DNA from: Streptomyces longwoodensis
Lineage (GTDB): Bacteria > Actinomycetota > Actinomycetes > Streptomycetales > Streptomycetaceae
Length of the DNA: 64,000 nucleotides
Direction of reading: 5' to 3'
NCBI RefSeq assembly: GCF_001514125.1
Contig: NZ_KQ948549.1
Span: forward strand, 248,001 to 312,000
The notes beneath the pieces are model-generated. The model searched no databases, was not told the origin of the DNA, and saw only the letters and a program-made list of their open reading frames with translations. Both the position numbers and the translations under genes were made by a program. Shown here in pieces: positions 1 to 8,108 of this stretch. Each line of letters begins with the position of its first letter. Within the stretch, counting starts at the first letter, position 1.

Positions 1-50
1 GCCCCTTCCAGCACGCTAAGCCCGGGTCAGCGCCCCGGCCATCCGGGGGA

Positions 51-443
51 TCAGATCCCCGGCCGGTACCGGATCGGGTGGTCCGCGGGCACCTCGACCA
101 GCACGATCGGCAGTCCGTCCGGGTCGGCGATCCACATCTCGACCAGGCCCCACGGCTCCTTCACCGGCGGCCGGACGATCTCCACGCCCTTCGCCCGCAG
201 CTCCTCGTGGGCCGCCGCGGCGTCCGGCACCTGGAGCCAGAGCCGCAGGGAGGGGTCCGGCGGGGTCGGTGCGCGGCCGGAGAGTTCCAGGAAGCCGCCG
301 CCGAGGAAGTAGACGGTCCCGCGCTCCGGACCGGTGCCGAACTCCCGGGCCACGGCGAGCCCCAGCCGCTCGCCGTAGAAGTCGCGGGACCGGTCCGGAT
401 CGGTGGGCCGGATCAGCGTCCGGCTGCTCAGTACCTGCACCAT
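51..443 (-). CDS. VOC (glyoxalase/bleomycin-resistance fold) family protein
   Basis: A small single-domain VOC protein of about 130 residues, the usual family size. The sequence shows the paired beta-alpha-beta-beta-beta pattern: an N-terminal RTLIRPTDPDRSRDFYGERLGL segment shortened here to RTLIRPTDPDRSRDFYGE, and a C-terminal half ending in IADPDGLPIVLVE. VOC proteins bind a divalent metal and act as lyases, dioxygenases or antibiotic-binding proteins; the substrate cannot be told here. I place the start at the ATG of MVQVL; an in-frame start four codons upstream is possible. It stands alone, convergent with nothing and divergent from the acetyltransferase on the right. Confidence 0.85.
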   Translation of the reverse strand: MVQVLSSRTLIRPTDPDRSRDFYGERLGLAVAREFGTGPERGTVYFLGGGFLELSGRAPTPPDPSLRLWLQVPDAAAAHEELRAKGVEIVRPPVKEPWGLVEMWIADPDGLPIVLVEVPADHPIRYRPGI

Positions 444-584
444 GCACCCGGACACTAGTGCCTGCCGCCCGGATCGGCCCGGGCCCGAGGCGCCCGTAGG
501 TCAGGGGTGGCCCGATCCGGGCGGCGGGCCGGTGCCCGCTACCCTCGTACCGGCCCCGCCGCGCCCGAGATCGGAGATCCCCGC

Positions 585-1127
585 ATGGACACCGCCGCAG
601 CCACCCCGCTGAGCTTCCGCGACGCCACCGAGGCGGACGTGGACGCGCTGGTCGCGCTGGTGGAGTCGGCGTACCGGGGGGACTCCAGCCGGGCGGGCTG
701 GACGACGGAGGCGGACATCCTCGACGGGCAGCGCACCGACCCCGAGGGCGTGCGCGACATCGTCACCTCGCCCGACAGCCGGCTGCTCACGGTGGAGCGC
801 GAGGGCCGGATCGTGGCCTGCTGCCAGCTGGAGCACCGCGGCGAGCACGCCTACTTCGGGATGTTCGCGGTCAGCCCCGGGGAGCAGGGTGCCGGGCTCG
901 GCAAGGCGGTCCTCGCCGAGGCGGAGCGGCGGGCCCGCGAGACCTGGGGCGCCACCGAGATGCACATGACGGTGATCTCGGTGCGCGAGGACCTCATCGC
1001 CTGGTACGAGCGGCGCGGCTACCGCCGTACGGGGCGGACGACGCCGTTCCCGTACGGCGACGAGCGGTTCGGCATCCCGCGCCGCGCCGACCTGGCCTTC
1101 GAGCTGCTGGTCAAGCCGCTGGTGTGA
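585..1127 (+). CDS. GNAT family N-acetyltransferase
   Basis: About 180 residues, one GNAT domain. Acetyl-CoA binding motif A is visible as FAVSPGEQGAGLGKAVL (roughly residues 94-110, with the QGAGLG pyrophosphate loop at 101-106), followed by the C-terminal WYERRGYRRTGR strand-helix typical of motif B. Members move an acetyl group from acetyl-CoA to an amine; the acceptor is not predictable. An upstream in-frame TTG/ATG would add about 26 Arg/Pro-rich residues without homology character, so the ATG of MDTAAAT is preferred. It is a single gene, with the convergent GDPD gene 20 bp downstream. Confidence 0.88.
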   Translation: MDTAAATPLSFRDATEADVDALVALVESAYRGDSSRAGWTTEADILDGQRTDPEGVRDIVTSPDSRLLTVEREGRIVACCQLEHRGEHAYFGMFAVSPGEQGAGLGKAVLAEAERRARETWGATEMHMTVISVREDLIAWYERRGYRRTGRTTPFPYGDERFGIPRRADLAFELLVKPLV

Positions 1128-1146
1128 CGTTCCGCCCCCGGGGCGC

Positions 1147-1830
1147 TCAGGCCGTGAAGCGGCCGGTGCGCTTGATCTCCGGGAGGTCGGTCGTCGCGCC
1201 GTCCAGCCCCAGGGCCCGTACGAGCCGCAGCTGGTCCTGGGTGTTCACCACCCAGCCGATGACCCTGAGGTCCTTCGCGCGGGCCAGTTCCACGATCTCC
1301 AGGGTGAGCCGGCGGATGTTCAGACAGAGTGTCCCGGCGCCCGCGGCGACGGCCCGGTCCACCACGTCGGTGCCGTAGAGGCTGCCGATCAGCGCGGTGC
1401 GCACGCCGGGCACCAGCCGGGCGATCTCGGCGATCGCCTCGTCGTGGAAGGACGACACCTCCACCCGGTCCACCAGTGCGCGCGCGTGCAGCACCTCGGC
1501 GAGCGCCCGCGCCGCCTGCACGTCCTTGATCTCGGCCTGGAGCGGGGTGCGCACCGCGTCCAGGACCTCCTCGAACACCGGGACCCGCTCCCCGCGCCCC
1601 GCGTCCAGCGCGCGCAGCTCGGCGAGGGTCTGCTCGGCGATCGGGCCGGTGCCGTCGGTCGTGCGGTCCACGTCCGCGTCGTGCATGACGACGAGCGCGC
1701 CGTCCTTGCTCAGGTGGAGGTCCAGCTCGATGACGTCGAGGCCGGCCTGCTCGGCGGCGACGAAGGACCGGAGGGTGTTCTCGGGCTCGACGCCCATGAG
1801 TCCGCGGTGACCGATGGTGAGGAAGTTCAA
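1147..1830 (-). CDS. Glycerophosphodiester phosphodiesterase
   Basis: A cytosolic-type GDPD TIM-barrel protein of 227 residues without signal peptide. It hydrolyses glycerophosphodiesters to glycerol-3-phosphate and an alcohol. Catalytic landmarks are all present: IGHRG with His8, the metal-binding pair in VIELDLHLSKDG (Glu35, Asp37) and the second His in VVMHD (His50), followed by DRTTDGTG. Size and absence of export signal match UgpQ rather than the secreted GlpQ type. It lies convergent to the acetyltransferase and divergent from the DUF6421 operon, separated from that by about 250 bp of lower-GC, promoter-like sequence. Confidence 0.92.
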   Translation of the reverse strand: MNFLTIGHRGLMGVEPENTLRSFVAAEQAGLDVIELDLHLSKDGALVVMHDADVDRTTDGTGPIAEQTLAELRALDAGRGERVPVFEEVLDAVRTPLQAEIKDVQAARALAEVLHARALVDRVEVSSFHDEAIAEIARLVPGVRTALIGSLYGTDVVDRAVAAGAGTLCLNIRRLTLEIVELARAKDLRVIGWVVNTQDQLRLVRALGLDGATTDLPEIKRTGRFTA

Positions 1831-2082
1831 CGTCGCCTCGCTTCCGTCGACGGCAGCCGGAGCCGCAGCCTAGTGCTCTTCGCCAGGGATGTACCCGCCC
1901 TTACACCGGAGTTTCCGTCGCCGTCACACGGCCGGGGAAGGCGCCGTCCCGGCGGGGAACGGCAGGAAAAACTTCCGTTACCGCAAAGTCATACGGGACG
2001 ATTTCCCGATGATCCCCTTGCTGGAGGAAACCTCGTCCGCATACGGTGTCCTTACGCGAGGTTCTCCAGTGGAGGATGGGAC

Positions 2083-3480
2083 ATGACGGAAATTCTTGTG
2101 CAGGCGGCGACCGAGGAGCAGGTTCCTACGGCCGGCAGGGTCGTGGAGCACCCGGCCTGGCCGCGGCTCAAGGATGCCGTGGAGCAGATACGGCCCTGGC
2201 AGTCCAAGGACGGCTCGATCGACTTCGACGCCGAGGGCGCCCCGGGCCGGGCCGACGCCGAGGCCGCCGTGCGCCGCGTGGCCGAGGCGGTCCGCGAGCT
2301 CTCCCCGCTGCTCCCGCACGACGCCGCCTACCACGAGGCCCTGGTCAAGGACCTGCACGCGTGGGCCGACGGCGGTTTCGCGGTGCCGGACTTCCTGGAC
2401 TCGCTGCTGGCCTTCCAGCCCGCCGCCGACCGCCGCGACGGTCTGCAGCACCTGGTCGTCTTCCCGATGTACACGCAGAACGGCAACCCCGACCGCAACC
2501 TCGAGGCGGTCGTGCTGCGCATGGTCTGGCCGGACTGGCTCGCCGAGCTGGAGCGCACCCGCTACGACAACCCGCTGTTCTGCGGCATCACCTTCGAGGA
2601 CTTCACGGCGGGCTACGACACCAACTCCGCCGTCCTCTTCCCCGAGACCATCGCCGTCCGCCAGGCGCCGGAACGTTTCACCTGGGGTGGCATCTTCTGC
2701 GACCGCGAGGCCGCCCGCTTCCGCCGCGTCACCGCCGCCGCCGTCGACATCCTCGGCCTCGACCTGCCCGAGGACATCGCCGCGATGGTCCACGACCAGA
2801 AGCGCTGCCAGGACGCCTTCGTGCTGTGGGACATGGTCCACGACCGCACCCACAGCCACGGCGACCTGCCGTTCGACCCGTTCATGATCAAGCAGCGCCA
2901 GCCGTTCTGGATGTACGGCCTGGAGGAGCTGCGCTGCGACCTCACCGCCTTCAAGGAGGCCGTGAAGCTGGAGGCCGACGGCGTCCCGCAGGCCCGTGAC
3001 GTGCAGTACGCGGTCCTCTTCGACCGCATGTTCCGCTTCCCCGTCACGGGCGAGCGGGTGCGCAACTACGACGGCCTCGGCGGCCAGCTGCTCTTCGCCT
3101 ACCTGCACAAGCACGACGTCGTCCGCTGGACCGACAACAAGCTGCACATCGACTGGCAGCGCGCCCCGCAGGTCACCAACGAGCTGTGCGCCGAGATCGA
3201 GAAGCTGTACCGCGACGGCATCGACCGCCCGAAGCTCGTCCACTGGTTCGCCGGCTACGAGCTGGTCGCCACCTACCTCGCCCCGCACCCCGGCTCCACG
3301 TGGGCCAAGGGCCCCGACGCCCTGGACCTGACCCAGCCGCCGCGCAAGCTGGTGGACGACGTGCTCCCGGACGAGTTTCCCCTGAGCATGTTCTATGAGG
3401 CACTGTCCAAGAAGCTGAAGAACGTGATCGCCTCCACCAAGGGCATCACGGCCGACGGCGCCGAGCGGGTCGCCGCGTGA
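2083..3480 (+). CDS. DUF6421 family protein
   Basis: A 465-residue protein I recognise as the actinobacterial DUF6421 family; its biochemical role is unknown. No signal peptide or membrane segment is visible. A His-rich stretch HDRTHSHGDLPFDP (His253 onward) followed by EELRCDLTAFKEA (Glu281/282) has the His-x3-His plus downstream Glu spacing seen in some metal-dependent hydrolases; that is my inference, not a known assignment. The ATG follows a GGAGG-type ribosome site at about 2070. It is the first gene of a tight operon: the next two genes start on overlapping GTGA sequences, so translation is probably coupled. Confidence 0.85.
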   Translation: MTEILVQAATEEQVPTAGRVVEHPAWPRLKDAVEQIRPWQSKDGSIDFDAEGAPGRADAEAAVRRVAEAVRELSPLLPHDAAYHEALVKDLHAWADGGFAVPDFLDSLLAFQPAADRRDGLQHLVVFPMYTQNGNPDRNLEAVVLRMVWPDWLAELERTRYDNPLFCGITFEDFTAGYDTNSAVLFPETIAVRQAPERFTWGGIFCDREAARFRRVTAAAVDILGLDLPEDIAAMVHDQKRCQDAFVLWDMVHDRTHSHGDLPFDPFMIKQRQPFWMYGLEELRCDLTAFKEAVKLEADGVPQARDVQYAVLFDRMFRFPVTGERVRNYDGLGGQLLFAYLHKHDVVRWTDNKLHIDWQRAPQVTNELCAEIEKLYRDGIDRPKLVHWFAGYELVATYLAPHPGSTWAKGPDALDLTQPPRKLVDDVLPDEFPLSMFYEALSKKLKNVIASTKGITADGAERVAA

Positions 3481-3518
3481 GCGACCGCCTCCAGCACACT
3501 GCCGCGAAGGGGAAGAAC

Positions 3519-4265
3519 ATGGGCAACGGGGCTCTCGACGGTGCGGTCATCGCGGTGGCCGGTGCGGGCGGACCCGCCGGCCGGGCGGCACTGCTGCGGC
3601 TGGCCGAGGCCGGCGCCACGGTCATCGGCGCGGACAACGACCCGGAGCGGCTCGCCGAGGCCGTGGACGCGGCCCGCTACGCCTCCGGCGGGGCCACGGT
3701 CACCGGGGAGACGGTCGACCTGCTCGACCTGCAGTCCACCCGTGACTGGGCCGCCCGCACCGAGAAGGAGTTCGGCCGCGTGGACGGCCTGGTCCACCTC
3801 GTCGGCGGCTGGCGCGGCAGCGAGACCTTCATCAAGACCAGCCTCGACGACTGGGACTTCCTGGAGCTGCTGCTGGTGCGCACCGTCCAGCACACCTCGC
3901 TGGCCTTCTCCCAGGCGCTGCAGCGCAGCGACCGCGGGCGGTACGTGCTGATCAGCGCCGCGGGCGCGACCAGGCCGACCGCGGGCAACGCGGCGTACGC
4001 CGCCGGCAAGGCCGCGGCCGAGGCGTGGACGCTCGCCATGGCGGACTACTTCCGCAAGGCCGGGGGCGAGCAGGGGCCGACGTCGGCGGCTGCGATCCTG
4101 GTCGTGAAGGCGTTGGTGCACGACGCGATGCGCGCGGACCGGCCCAACGCGAAGTTCGCGGGCTTCACCGACGTCAAGGACCTCGCCGAGGCGATCGTCG
4201 GGGTGTGGGAGAAGTCCGCCCCGGAAGTGAACGGACAGCGCCTGTGGCTCACCGAGAAGCCGTGA
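3519..4265 (+). CDS. SDR family oxidoreductase
   Basis: Short-chain dehydrogenase/reductase of about 248 residues with an N-terminal Rossmann glycine motif AVAGAGGPAG, the HLVGGW region and the YAAGK version of the catalytic Tyr-x3-Lys. It should reduce or oxidise a small carbonyl/alcohol with NAD(P)H. Two starts are plausible: the ATG at 3519, preceded by a good GAAGGGG site, or an upstream GTG at 3477 that overlaps the DUF6421 stop as GTGA. The ATG gives the normal SDR N-terminus. Middle gene of the DUF6421-SDR-threonine aldolase operon; its stop overlaps the aldolase start. Confidence 0.9.
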   Translation: MGNGALDGAVIAVAGAGGPAGRAALLRLAEAGATVIGADNDPERLAEAVDAARYASGGATVTGETVDLLDLQSTRDWAARTEKEFGRVDGLVHLVGGWRGSETFIKTSLDDWDFLELLLVRTVQHTSLAFSQALQRSDRGRYVLISAAGATRPTAGNAAYAAGKAAAEAWTLAMADYFRKAGGEQGPTSAAAILVVKALVHDAMRADRPNAKFAGFTDVKDLAEAIVGVWEKSAPEVNGQRLWLTEKP

Positions 4266-5332
4266 ACCCCCCGAAGACCGACGCGCGTCGTCATCACGAC
4301 CCGGAGGTCCGCGGTTTCGCCAGCGACAACTACGCCGGGGTCCACCCCGAGGTCCTGGCCGCCCTGGCCCTGGCCAACGGCGGCCACCAGGTGGCGTACG
4401 GCGAGGACGACTACACCGAGAACCTCCAGCGGATCATCCGCAGCCACTTCGGCCCCACGGCGGAGGCGTTCCCGGTGTTCAACGGCACCGGGGCCAACGT
4501 CGTCGCGCTCCAGGCGGTCACCGACCGCTGGGGCGCGGTGATCTGCGCGGAGAGCGCCCACATCAACGTCGACGAGGGCGGCGCCCCCGAGCGGATGGGC
4601 GGGCTGAAGCTGCTCACCGTGCCGACGCCGGACGGCAAGCTCACCCCCGAGCTGATCGACCGGCAGGCGTGGGGCTGGGACGACGAGCACCGGGCGATGC
4701 CGCAGGTCGTGTCGATCACCCAGAGCACGGAGCTGGGCACCCTCTACACGCCCGAGGAGATCCGCGCGATCTGCGACCACGCGCACGCGCACGGCATGCG
4801 GGTCCACCTCGACGGATCGCGGATAGCCAACGCGGCCGCCGCGCTGGACGTCCCGATGCGGACGTTCACCAACGCGGTCGGCGTCGACATCCTGTCCCTG
4901 GGCGGCACCAAGAACGGTGCGATGTTCGGCGAGGCGGTCGTCGTCATCAACCAGGACGCCGTCCGCCGGATGAAGCACCTGCGCAAGCTGTCCATGCAGC
5001 TCGCCTCCAAGATGCGGTTCGTCTCGGTGCAGTTGGAGGCCCTGCTCGTCAAGGACCTGTGGCTGCGCAACGCCCGGCACGCCAACGAGATGGCCCAGCG
5101 CCTCGCCGAGGGCGTCCGCGCGGTGCACGGTGTGGAGGTCCTGCACCCGGTGCAGGCCAACGGCGTCTTCGCCCGGCTCCCGCACGACGTGAGCCTGCGC
5201 CTGCAGAAGCGCTTCCGCTTCTACTTCTGGGACGAGGCCGCCGGCGTCGTGCGCTGGATGTGCGCCTTCGACACGACCGAGGACGACGTGGACGCGTTCG
5301 TCGCGGCGGTCAAGGAGGAGATGGCCCGGTAG
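4262..5332 (+). CDS. Low-specificity threonine aldolase (beta-eliminating lyase family)
   Basis: A fold-type I PLP enzyme of 356 residues. The family cleaves L-threonine or allo-threonine to glycine and acetaldehyde. Seen in the sequence: FASDNYAGVHPE at the N-terminus, the PLP-stacking region ESAHINVDEGG (His100), HLDGSR (Asp184) and the Schiff-base lysine in SLGGTKNG (Lys217). The GTG start overlaps the SDR stop codon as GTGA, so the three genes look co-translated. Which amino acid it acts on, and why it is tied to DUF6421 and an SDR, is open. An oxidation/retro-aldol pair working on a hydroxy amino acid is one possible reading. Confidence 0.88.
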   Translation: MNPPKTDARRHHDPEVRGFASDNYAGVHPEVLAALALANGGHQVAYGEDDYTENLQRIIRSHFGPTAEAFPVFNGTGANVVALQAVTDRWGAVICAESAHINVDEGGAPERMGGLKLLTVPTPDGKLTPELIDRQAWGWDDEHRAMPQVVSITQSTELGTLYTPEEIRAICDHAHAHGMRVHLDGSRIANAAAALDVPMRTFTNAVGVDILSLGGTKNGAMFGEAVVVINQDAVRRMKHLRKLSMQLASKMRFVSVQLEALLVKDLWLRNARHANEMAQRLAEGVRAVHGVEVLHPVQANGVFARLPHDVSLRLQKRFRFYFWDEAAGVVRWMCAFDTTEDDVDAFVAAVKEEMAR

Positions 5333-5383
5333 CGGCCGGACCGGCTCGCCAACTGCATAGGTATGCGGTCACCTGAAAAGTCA

Positions 5384-5413
5384 TTGACGCTCGGGTGATC
5401 GCTTTCCTATGCT
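5384..5413 (+). promoter_or_regulatory. Sigma-70-type promoter giving a leaderless transcript
   Basis: A clear -35 TTGACG (5384-5389) and -10 TATGCT (5408-5413) are separated by 18 bp. The downstream ATG begins 8 bp after the -10 box, at the expected transcription start, so the mRNA for the transglutaminase-like protein is probably leaderless. No Shine-Dalgarno sequence is present, in agreement. Confidence 0.7.
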
Positions 5414-5421
5414 CTGCGGGC

Positions 5422-6015
5422 ATGCAGCTGATCCAGAACACGCCCGACCTCTCCGCGTATCTCGCCGCCGACGAGGTCATCGACCACGACCACCCGGTGG
5501 TCGGAAGGACGGCCGCCGACCTCGCCCGGGAGGCCGTCGACTCGTATGACTATGCACGGGCCGCCTTCGCGTTCGTCCGCGACACCATCCCCCACTCCCA
5601 GGACGCCGGGGACCCCCGCGTGACCTGGCGCGCCTCGGACGTCCTGGAGCAGCGCACCGGCATCTGCCACGCCAAGGCCCACGCGCTCGCCGCCCTGCTG
5701 CGCGCCGAGGACATCCCCGCCGCGCTGTGCTACCAGCGCCTGCGCCACGACGACGGCACCGGACACGTCGTCCACGGGCTGGTCGCCGTCCGCTTCCACG
5801 GCGCCTGGCACCGCCAGGACCCCCGCGGCAACAAACCCGGCGTCGACGCCCGCTTCTCCCTGGACGGCGAGCGCCTGGCCTGGGTCCCCGACCCGGCGGC
5901 CGGCGAGCGAGACTACCCGGAGCTGTACGCCGCACCCCACCCGCTCGTGCTCGACGCGCTGCGCGCCGCACCCGACCGTGAGCACCTGTGGAGGTCGCTG
6001 CCCACCGCGCTCTGA
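5422..6015 (+). CDS. Transglutaminase-like cysteine protease-fold protein
   Basis: A 197-residue protein of the transglutaminase-like superfamily. The Cys-His-Asp triad is readable: RTGICHAKAHALAALLR contains Cys82, HVVHGLVAV contains His118, and WHRQDPRGNK contains Asp133. Bacterial members include proteases, peptide cyclases and amide hydrolases; the target is not predictable. No signal peptide, so cytoplasmic. The start is fixed by a leaderless promoter (TATGCT 8 bp ahead); a GTG nine codons upstream lies inside the promoter and is rejected. Convergent with the LysR gene, 5 bp between stops. Confidence 0.88.
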   Translation: MQLIQNTPDLSAYLAADEVIDHDHPVVGRTAADLAREAVDSYDYARAAFAFVRDTIPHSQDAGDPRVTWRASDVLEQRTGICHAKAHALAALLRAEDIPAALCYQRLRHDDGTGHVVHGLVAVRFHGAWHRQDPRGNKPGVDARFSLDGERLAWVPDPAAGERDYPELYAAPHPLVLDALRAAPDREHLWRSLPTAL

Positions 6016-6020
6016 GCCGG

Positions 6021-6914
6021 TCAGGCCGGGCCGGTGAGCAGCGCCCGCGCCGTCCGGCGGAACTCCGTCACCAGACGGCGGCGGTCTCCCGCCCGGGTCA
6101 CCAGCAGCACCGGGGTGGGTCCGACGTCCTCCAGCGGCACCGTCGTCAGGTCGGGGCGCAGCGCGTGCGTCCGGGGCAGCGGGACGATGGCCACCGCCCG
6201 CCCGTCGGCGATCACCTCGAACTTGTCCTCCAGCTCCTCCACGACCGGACCGTCCGGAGCGGGGCGCCCGTCGGGCCGCGGGTCGATGCGCCAGTACGCG
6301 TTCCACGCCGCGTCCCGCACCACCGGCATCGGCTCGTCCCCGAGGTCGTCGAGGGTCACGCCCTCCTTGCCCGCCAGCCGGTGGTCCAGCGGTACGACCA
6401 GCACCCGCGGCTCGTCGTACAGGCGCGTGACCTCCAGCCCCTGGGTGCGCAGCGGCTGCCGGGTCACCGCCGCGTCGACCCGGTGGTCCAGCAGCGCGTC
6501 CCGGGACTCGTTCCACTTCAGGTGGACCGCGCGCACGTCCGCGTCGGGCCGGCGGTGGCGCAGCTCGCGCACCGCGGGCGTCACGATGATGCCCAACGTG
6601 TAGCCGACGGTCAGCACGTCCGACTCCCCGGCGGAGCGGGCGTGCGCCGCCGCCTCCGCGGCCGCCCGCAACAGGGCCTGCGCGCGCGGCAGGAACGCCT
6701 CGCCGGCCTCCGTCAGCCGGGTGCCGCGCGGGGTGCGGTCCAGCAGCCGGGCGCCCACCTGCTGTTCCAGGCGGCGGACCTGCCGGCTCAGCGACGGCTG
6801 GGCGATGCGCAGCGCGTCGGCGGCCCGCCCGAAGTGACGGTGCTCGGCGACGGCGACGAAGTACCGCACCAGACGCAGGTCGAGGTCCACGGACGGCGGC
6901 GGGGTGGGCGGCAT
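6021..6914 (-). CDS. LysR family transcriptional regulator
   Basis: A LysR-type regulator of about 297 residues: winged HTH at the N-terminus (RLVRYFVAVAEHRHFGRAAD, then IAQPSLSRQVRRLEQQVGA) and a C-terminal periplasmic-binding-like effector domain. LysR proteins usually control the divergent neighbour, here an NAD-dependent epimerase/reductase. A perfect inverted repeat with T-N11-A geometry lies just upstream at 6964-6984. The start at MPPTPPP is preferred; another ATG nine codons further upstream is possible. Effector unknown. Confidence 0.92.
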   Translation of the reverse strand: MPPTPPPSVDLDLRLVRYFVAVAEHRHFGRAADALRIAQPSLSRQVRRLEQQVGARLLDRTPRGTRLTEAGEAFLPRAQALLRAAAEAAAHARSAGESDVLTVGYTLGIIVTPAVRELRHRRPDADVRAVHLKWNESRDALLDHRVDAAVTRQPLRTQGLEVTRLYDEPRVLVVPLDHRLAGKEGVTLDDLGDEPMPVVRDAAWNAYWRIDPRPDGRPAPDGPVVEELEDKFEVIADGRAVAIVPLPRTHALRPDLTTVPLEDVGPTPVLLVTRAGDRRRLVTEFRRTARALLTGPA

Positions 6915-6963
6915 ACCCCCCACGGTAACCCCGGCCGGCACGCCGCGACCGCCGTGCGCTGCG

Positions 6964-6984
6964 GTGATGCCCGAAACGCATCAC
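6964..6984. promoter_or_regulatory. LysR-type operator (T-N11-A inverted repeat)
   Basis: Perfect 7-bp arms GTGATGC and GCATCAC flank a 7-bp centre. The inner TGC-N7-GCA satisfies the classic LysR box T-N11-A. It lies about 50 bp upstream of the lysR start and 140 bp upstream of the divergent epimerase gene, the usual place for an autoregulating LysR site. Confidence 0.65.
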
Positions 6985-7123
6985 GTCGTGCCGAACGGGT
7001 CTTGGACCCGCGGGGCGGCCCGCCCGCAGGCTGGAGTCACCGGCCCGGCGGCGGATCCGCCGGGCCCCCGCCGTTCGATCCCGTTCGGTCCCCGCTCCAT
7101 CCCCCTTGAGGAGTGCAGTCACT

Positions 7124-8017
7124 GTGCGTGTCTTCGTCACCGGTGCCACCGGCTTCATCGGCTCCGCCGTGGTCCGTGAACTGCTCGACGCCGGCCACCA
7201 GGTGGTCGGCCTGGCCCGCTCCGACCGGGGCGAGGCGTCACTGAAGGAGGCCGGCGCCGAGCCGCTGCGCGGCGACCTCACCGACCCCGACACCCTGCGC
7301 CGGGGCGCCGCCGAGGCGGACGGCGTCATCCACCTGGCCTTCATCCACGACTTCCAGAACTACGCGGCGGCCGCCGAGGCAGACACCCGGGCCATCGAAA
7401 CCATGGCCGGGGAACTGGCGGGCTCCGACCGGCCGTTCGTCGCCACCTCGGGGACGCTGCTCGTCGCCCCGGGACGGCTCGCCACCGAACGGGACGTCCC
7501 CTCGGCGGAGGGCCGGGCCCTGCCGCGCAAGTCCGAGGAGACCGCCCTGTCGTTCGTGGAGCGGGGCGTGCGCGCCTCGGTCGTGCGGCTGTCGCCGACC
7601 GTGCACGGCCGGGGCGACCACGGCTTCGTCCCGCGGGTCATCGAGGTGGCCCGCGCCCAGGGTGTGTCGGCGTACCCGGGCGGCGGCTCCCAGCGCTGGT
7701 CGGCCGTCCACCGCCTGGACGCGGCGCGCCTGTTCCGGCTGGCCCTGGAGAAGGCCCCGGCGGGCAGCCGGCTGCACGGCGCCGACGAGGAGGGCGTGCC
7801 GGTCCGCGCCATCGCCGAGACTGTCGGCCGTCACCTGGGCGTCCCGGTGCGGTCGCTGCCGGCGGACGGGGCGGAGCAGCACTTCGGCTGGCTCGCGCCG
7901 TTCCTGTCGGTGGACGGCCCGGCCTCCAGTGCCCTGACCCGCGAGCTGCTGGACTGGCACCCCGAACAGCCGGGCCTGCTGGCCGACCTGGACGAGGGCC
8001 ACTACTTCGGGGCGTGA
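7124..8017 (+). CDS. NAD-dependent epimerase/dehydratase-type SDR
   Basis: Extended/atypical SDR of 297 residues beginning VRVFVTGATGFIG with the TGxxGxxG nucleotide-binding motif at residues 6-13. The central DLTDPDTL and the downstream RLSPTVHGRGDHGFVP are typical of NmrA/epimerase-like reductases. The usual Tyr-x3-Lys is not obvious: the expected place reads RKSEETAL, so catalysis may differ or the substrate may be carried through to another residue. GTG start chosen because GAGGAG lies 10 bp upstream; TTG further upstream is inside that site. Divergent from and probably controlled by the LysR gene. Confidence 0.88.
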   Translation: MRVFVTGATGFIGSAVVRELLDAGHQVVGLARSDRGEASLKEAGAEPLRGDLTDPDTLRRGAAEADGVIHLAFIHDFQNYAAAAEADTRAIETMAGELAGSDRPFVATSGTLLVAPGRLATERDVPSAEGRALPRKSEETALSFVERGVRASVVRLSPTVHGRGDHGFVPRVIEVARAQGVSAYPGGGSQRWSAVHRLDAARLFRLALEKAPAGSRLHGADEEGVPVRAIAETVGRHLGVPVRSLPADGAEQHFGWLAPFLSVDGPASSALTRELLDWHPEQPGLLADLDEGHYFGA

Positions 8018-8108
8018 ACCCCCGCCGGGGGAGGGGGCGATGGGGCGCGGGGAGCCCGACGGGACGGGACCCGGCGGCCTTCCCCCGAGGGGTCCCCGGC
8101 CGGCCCGC

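Noticed and set aside
1444..2082. Long N-terminal extension of DUF6421 through the GDPD gene
   Set aside because: The extension is antisense to a confident phosphodiesterase gene, and the ATG at 2083 has its own ribosome site.
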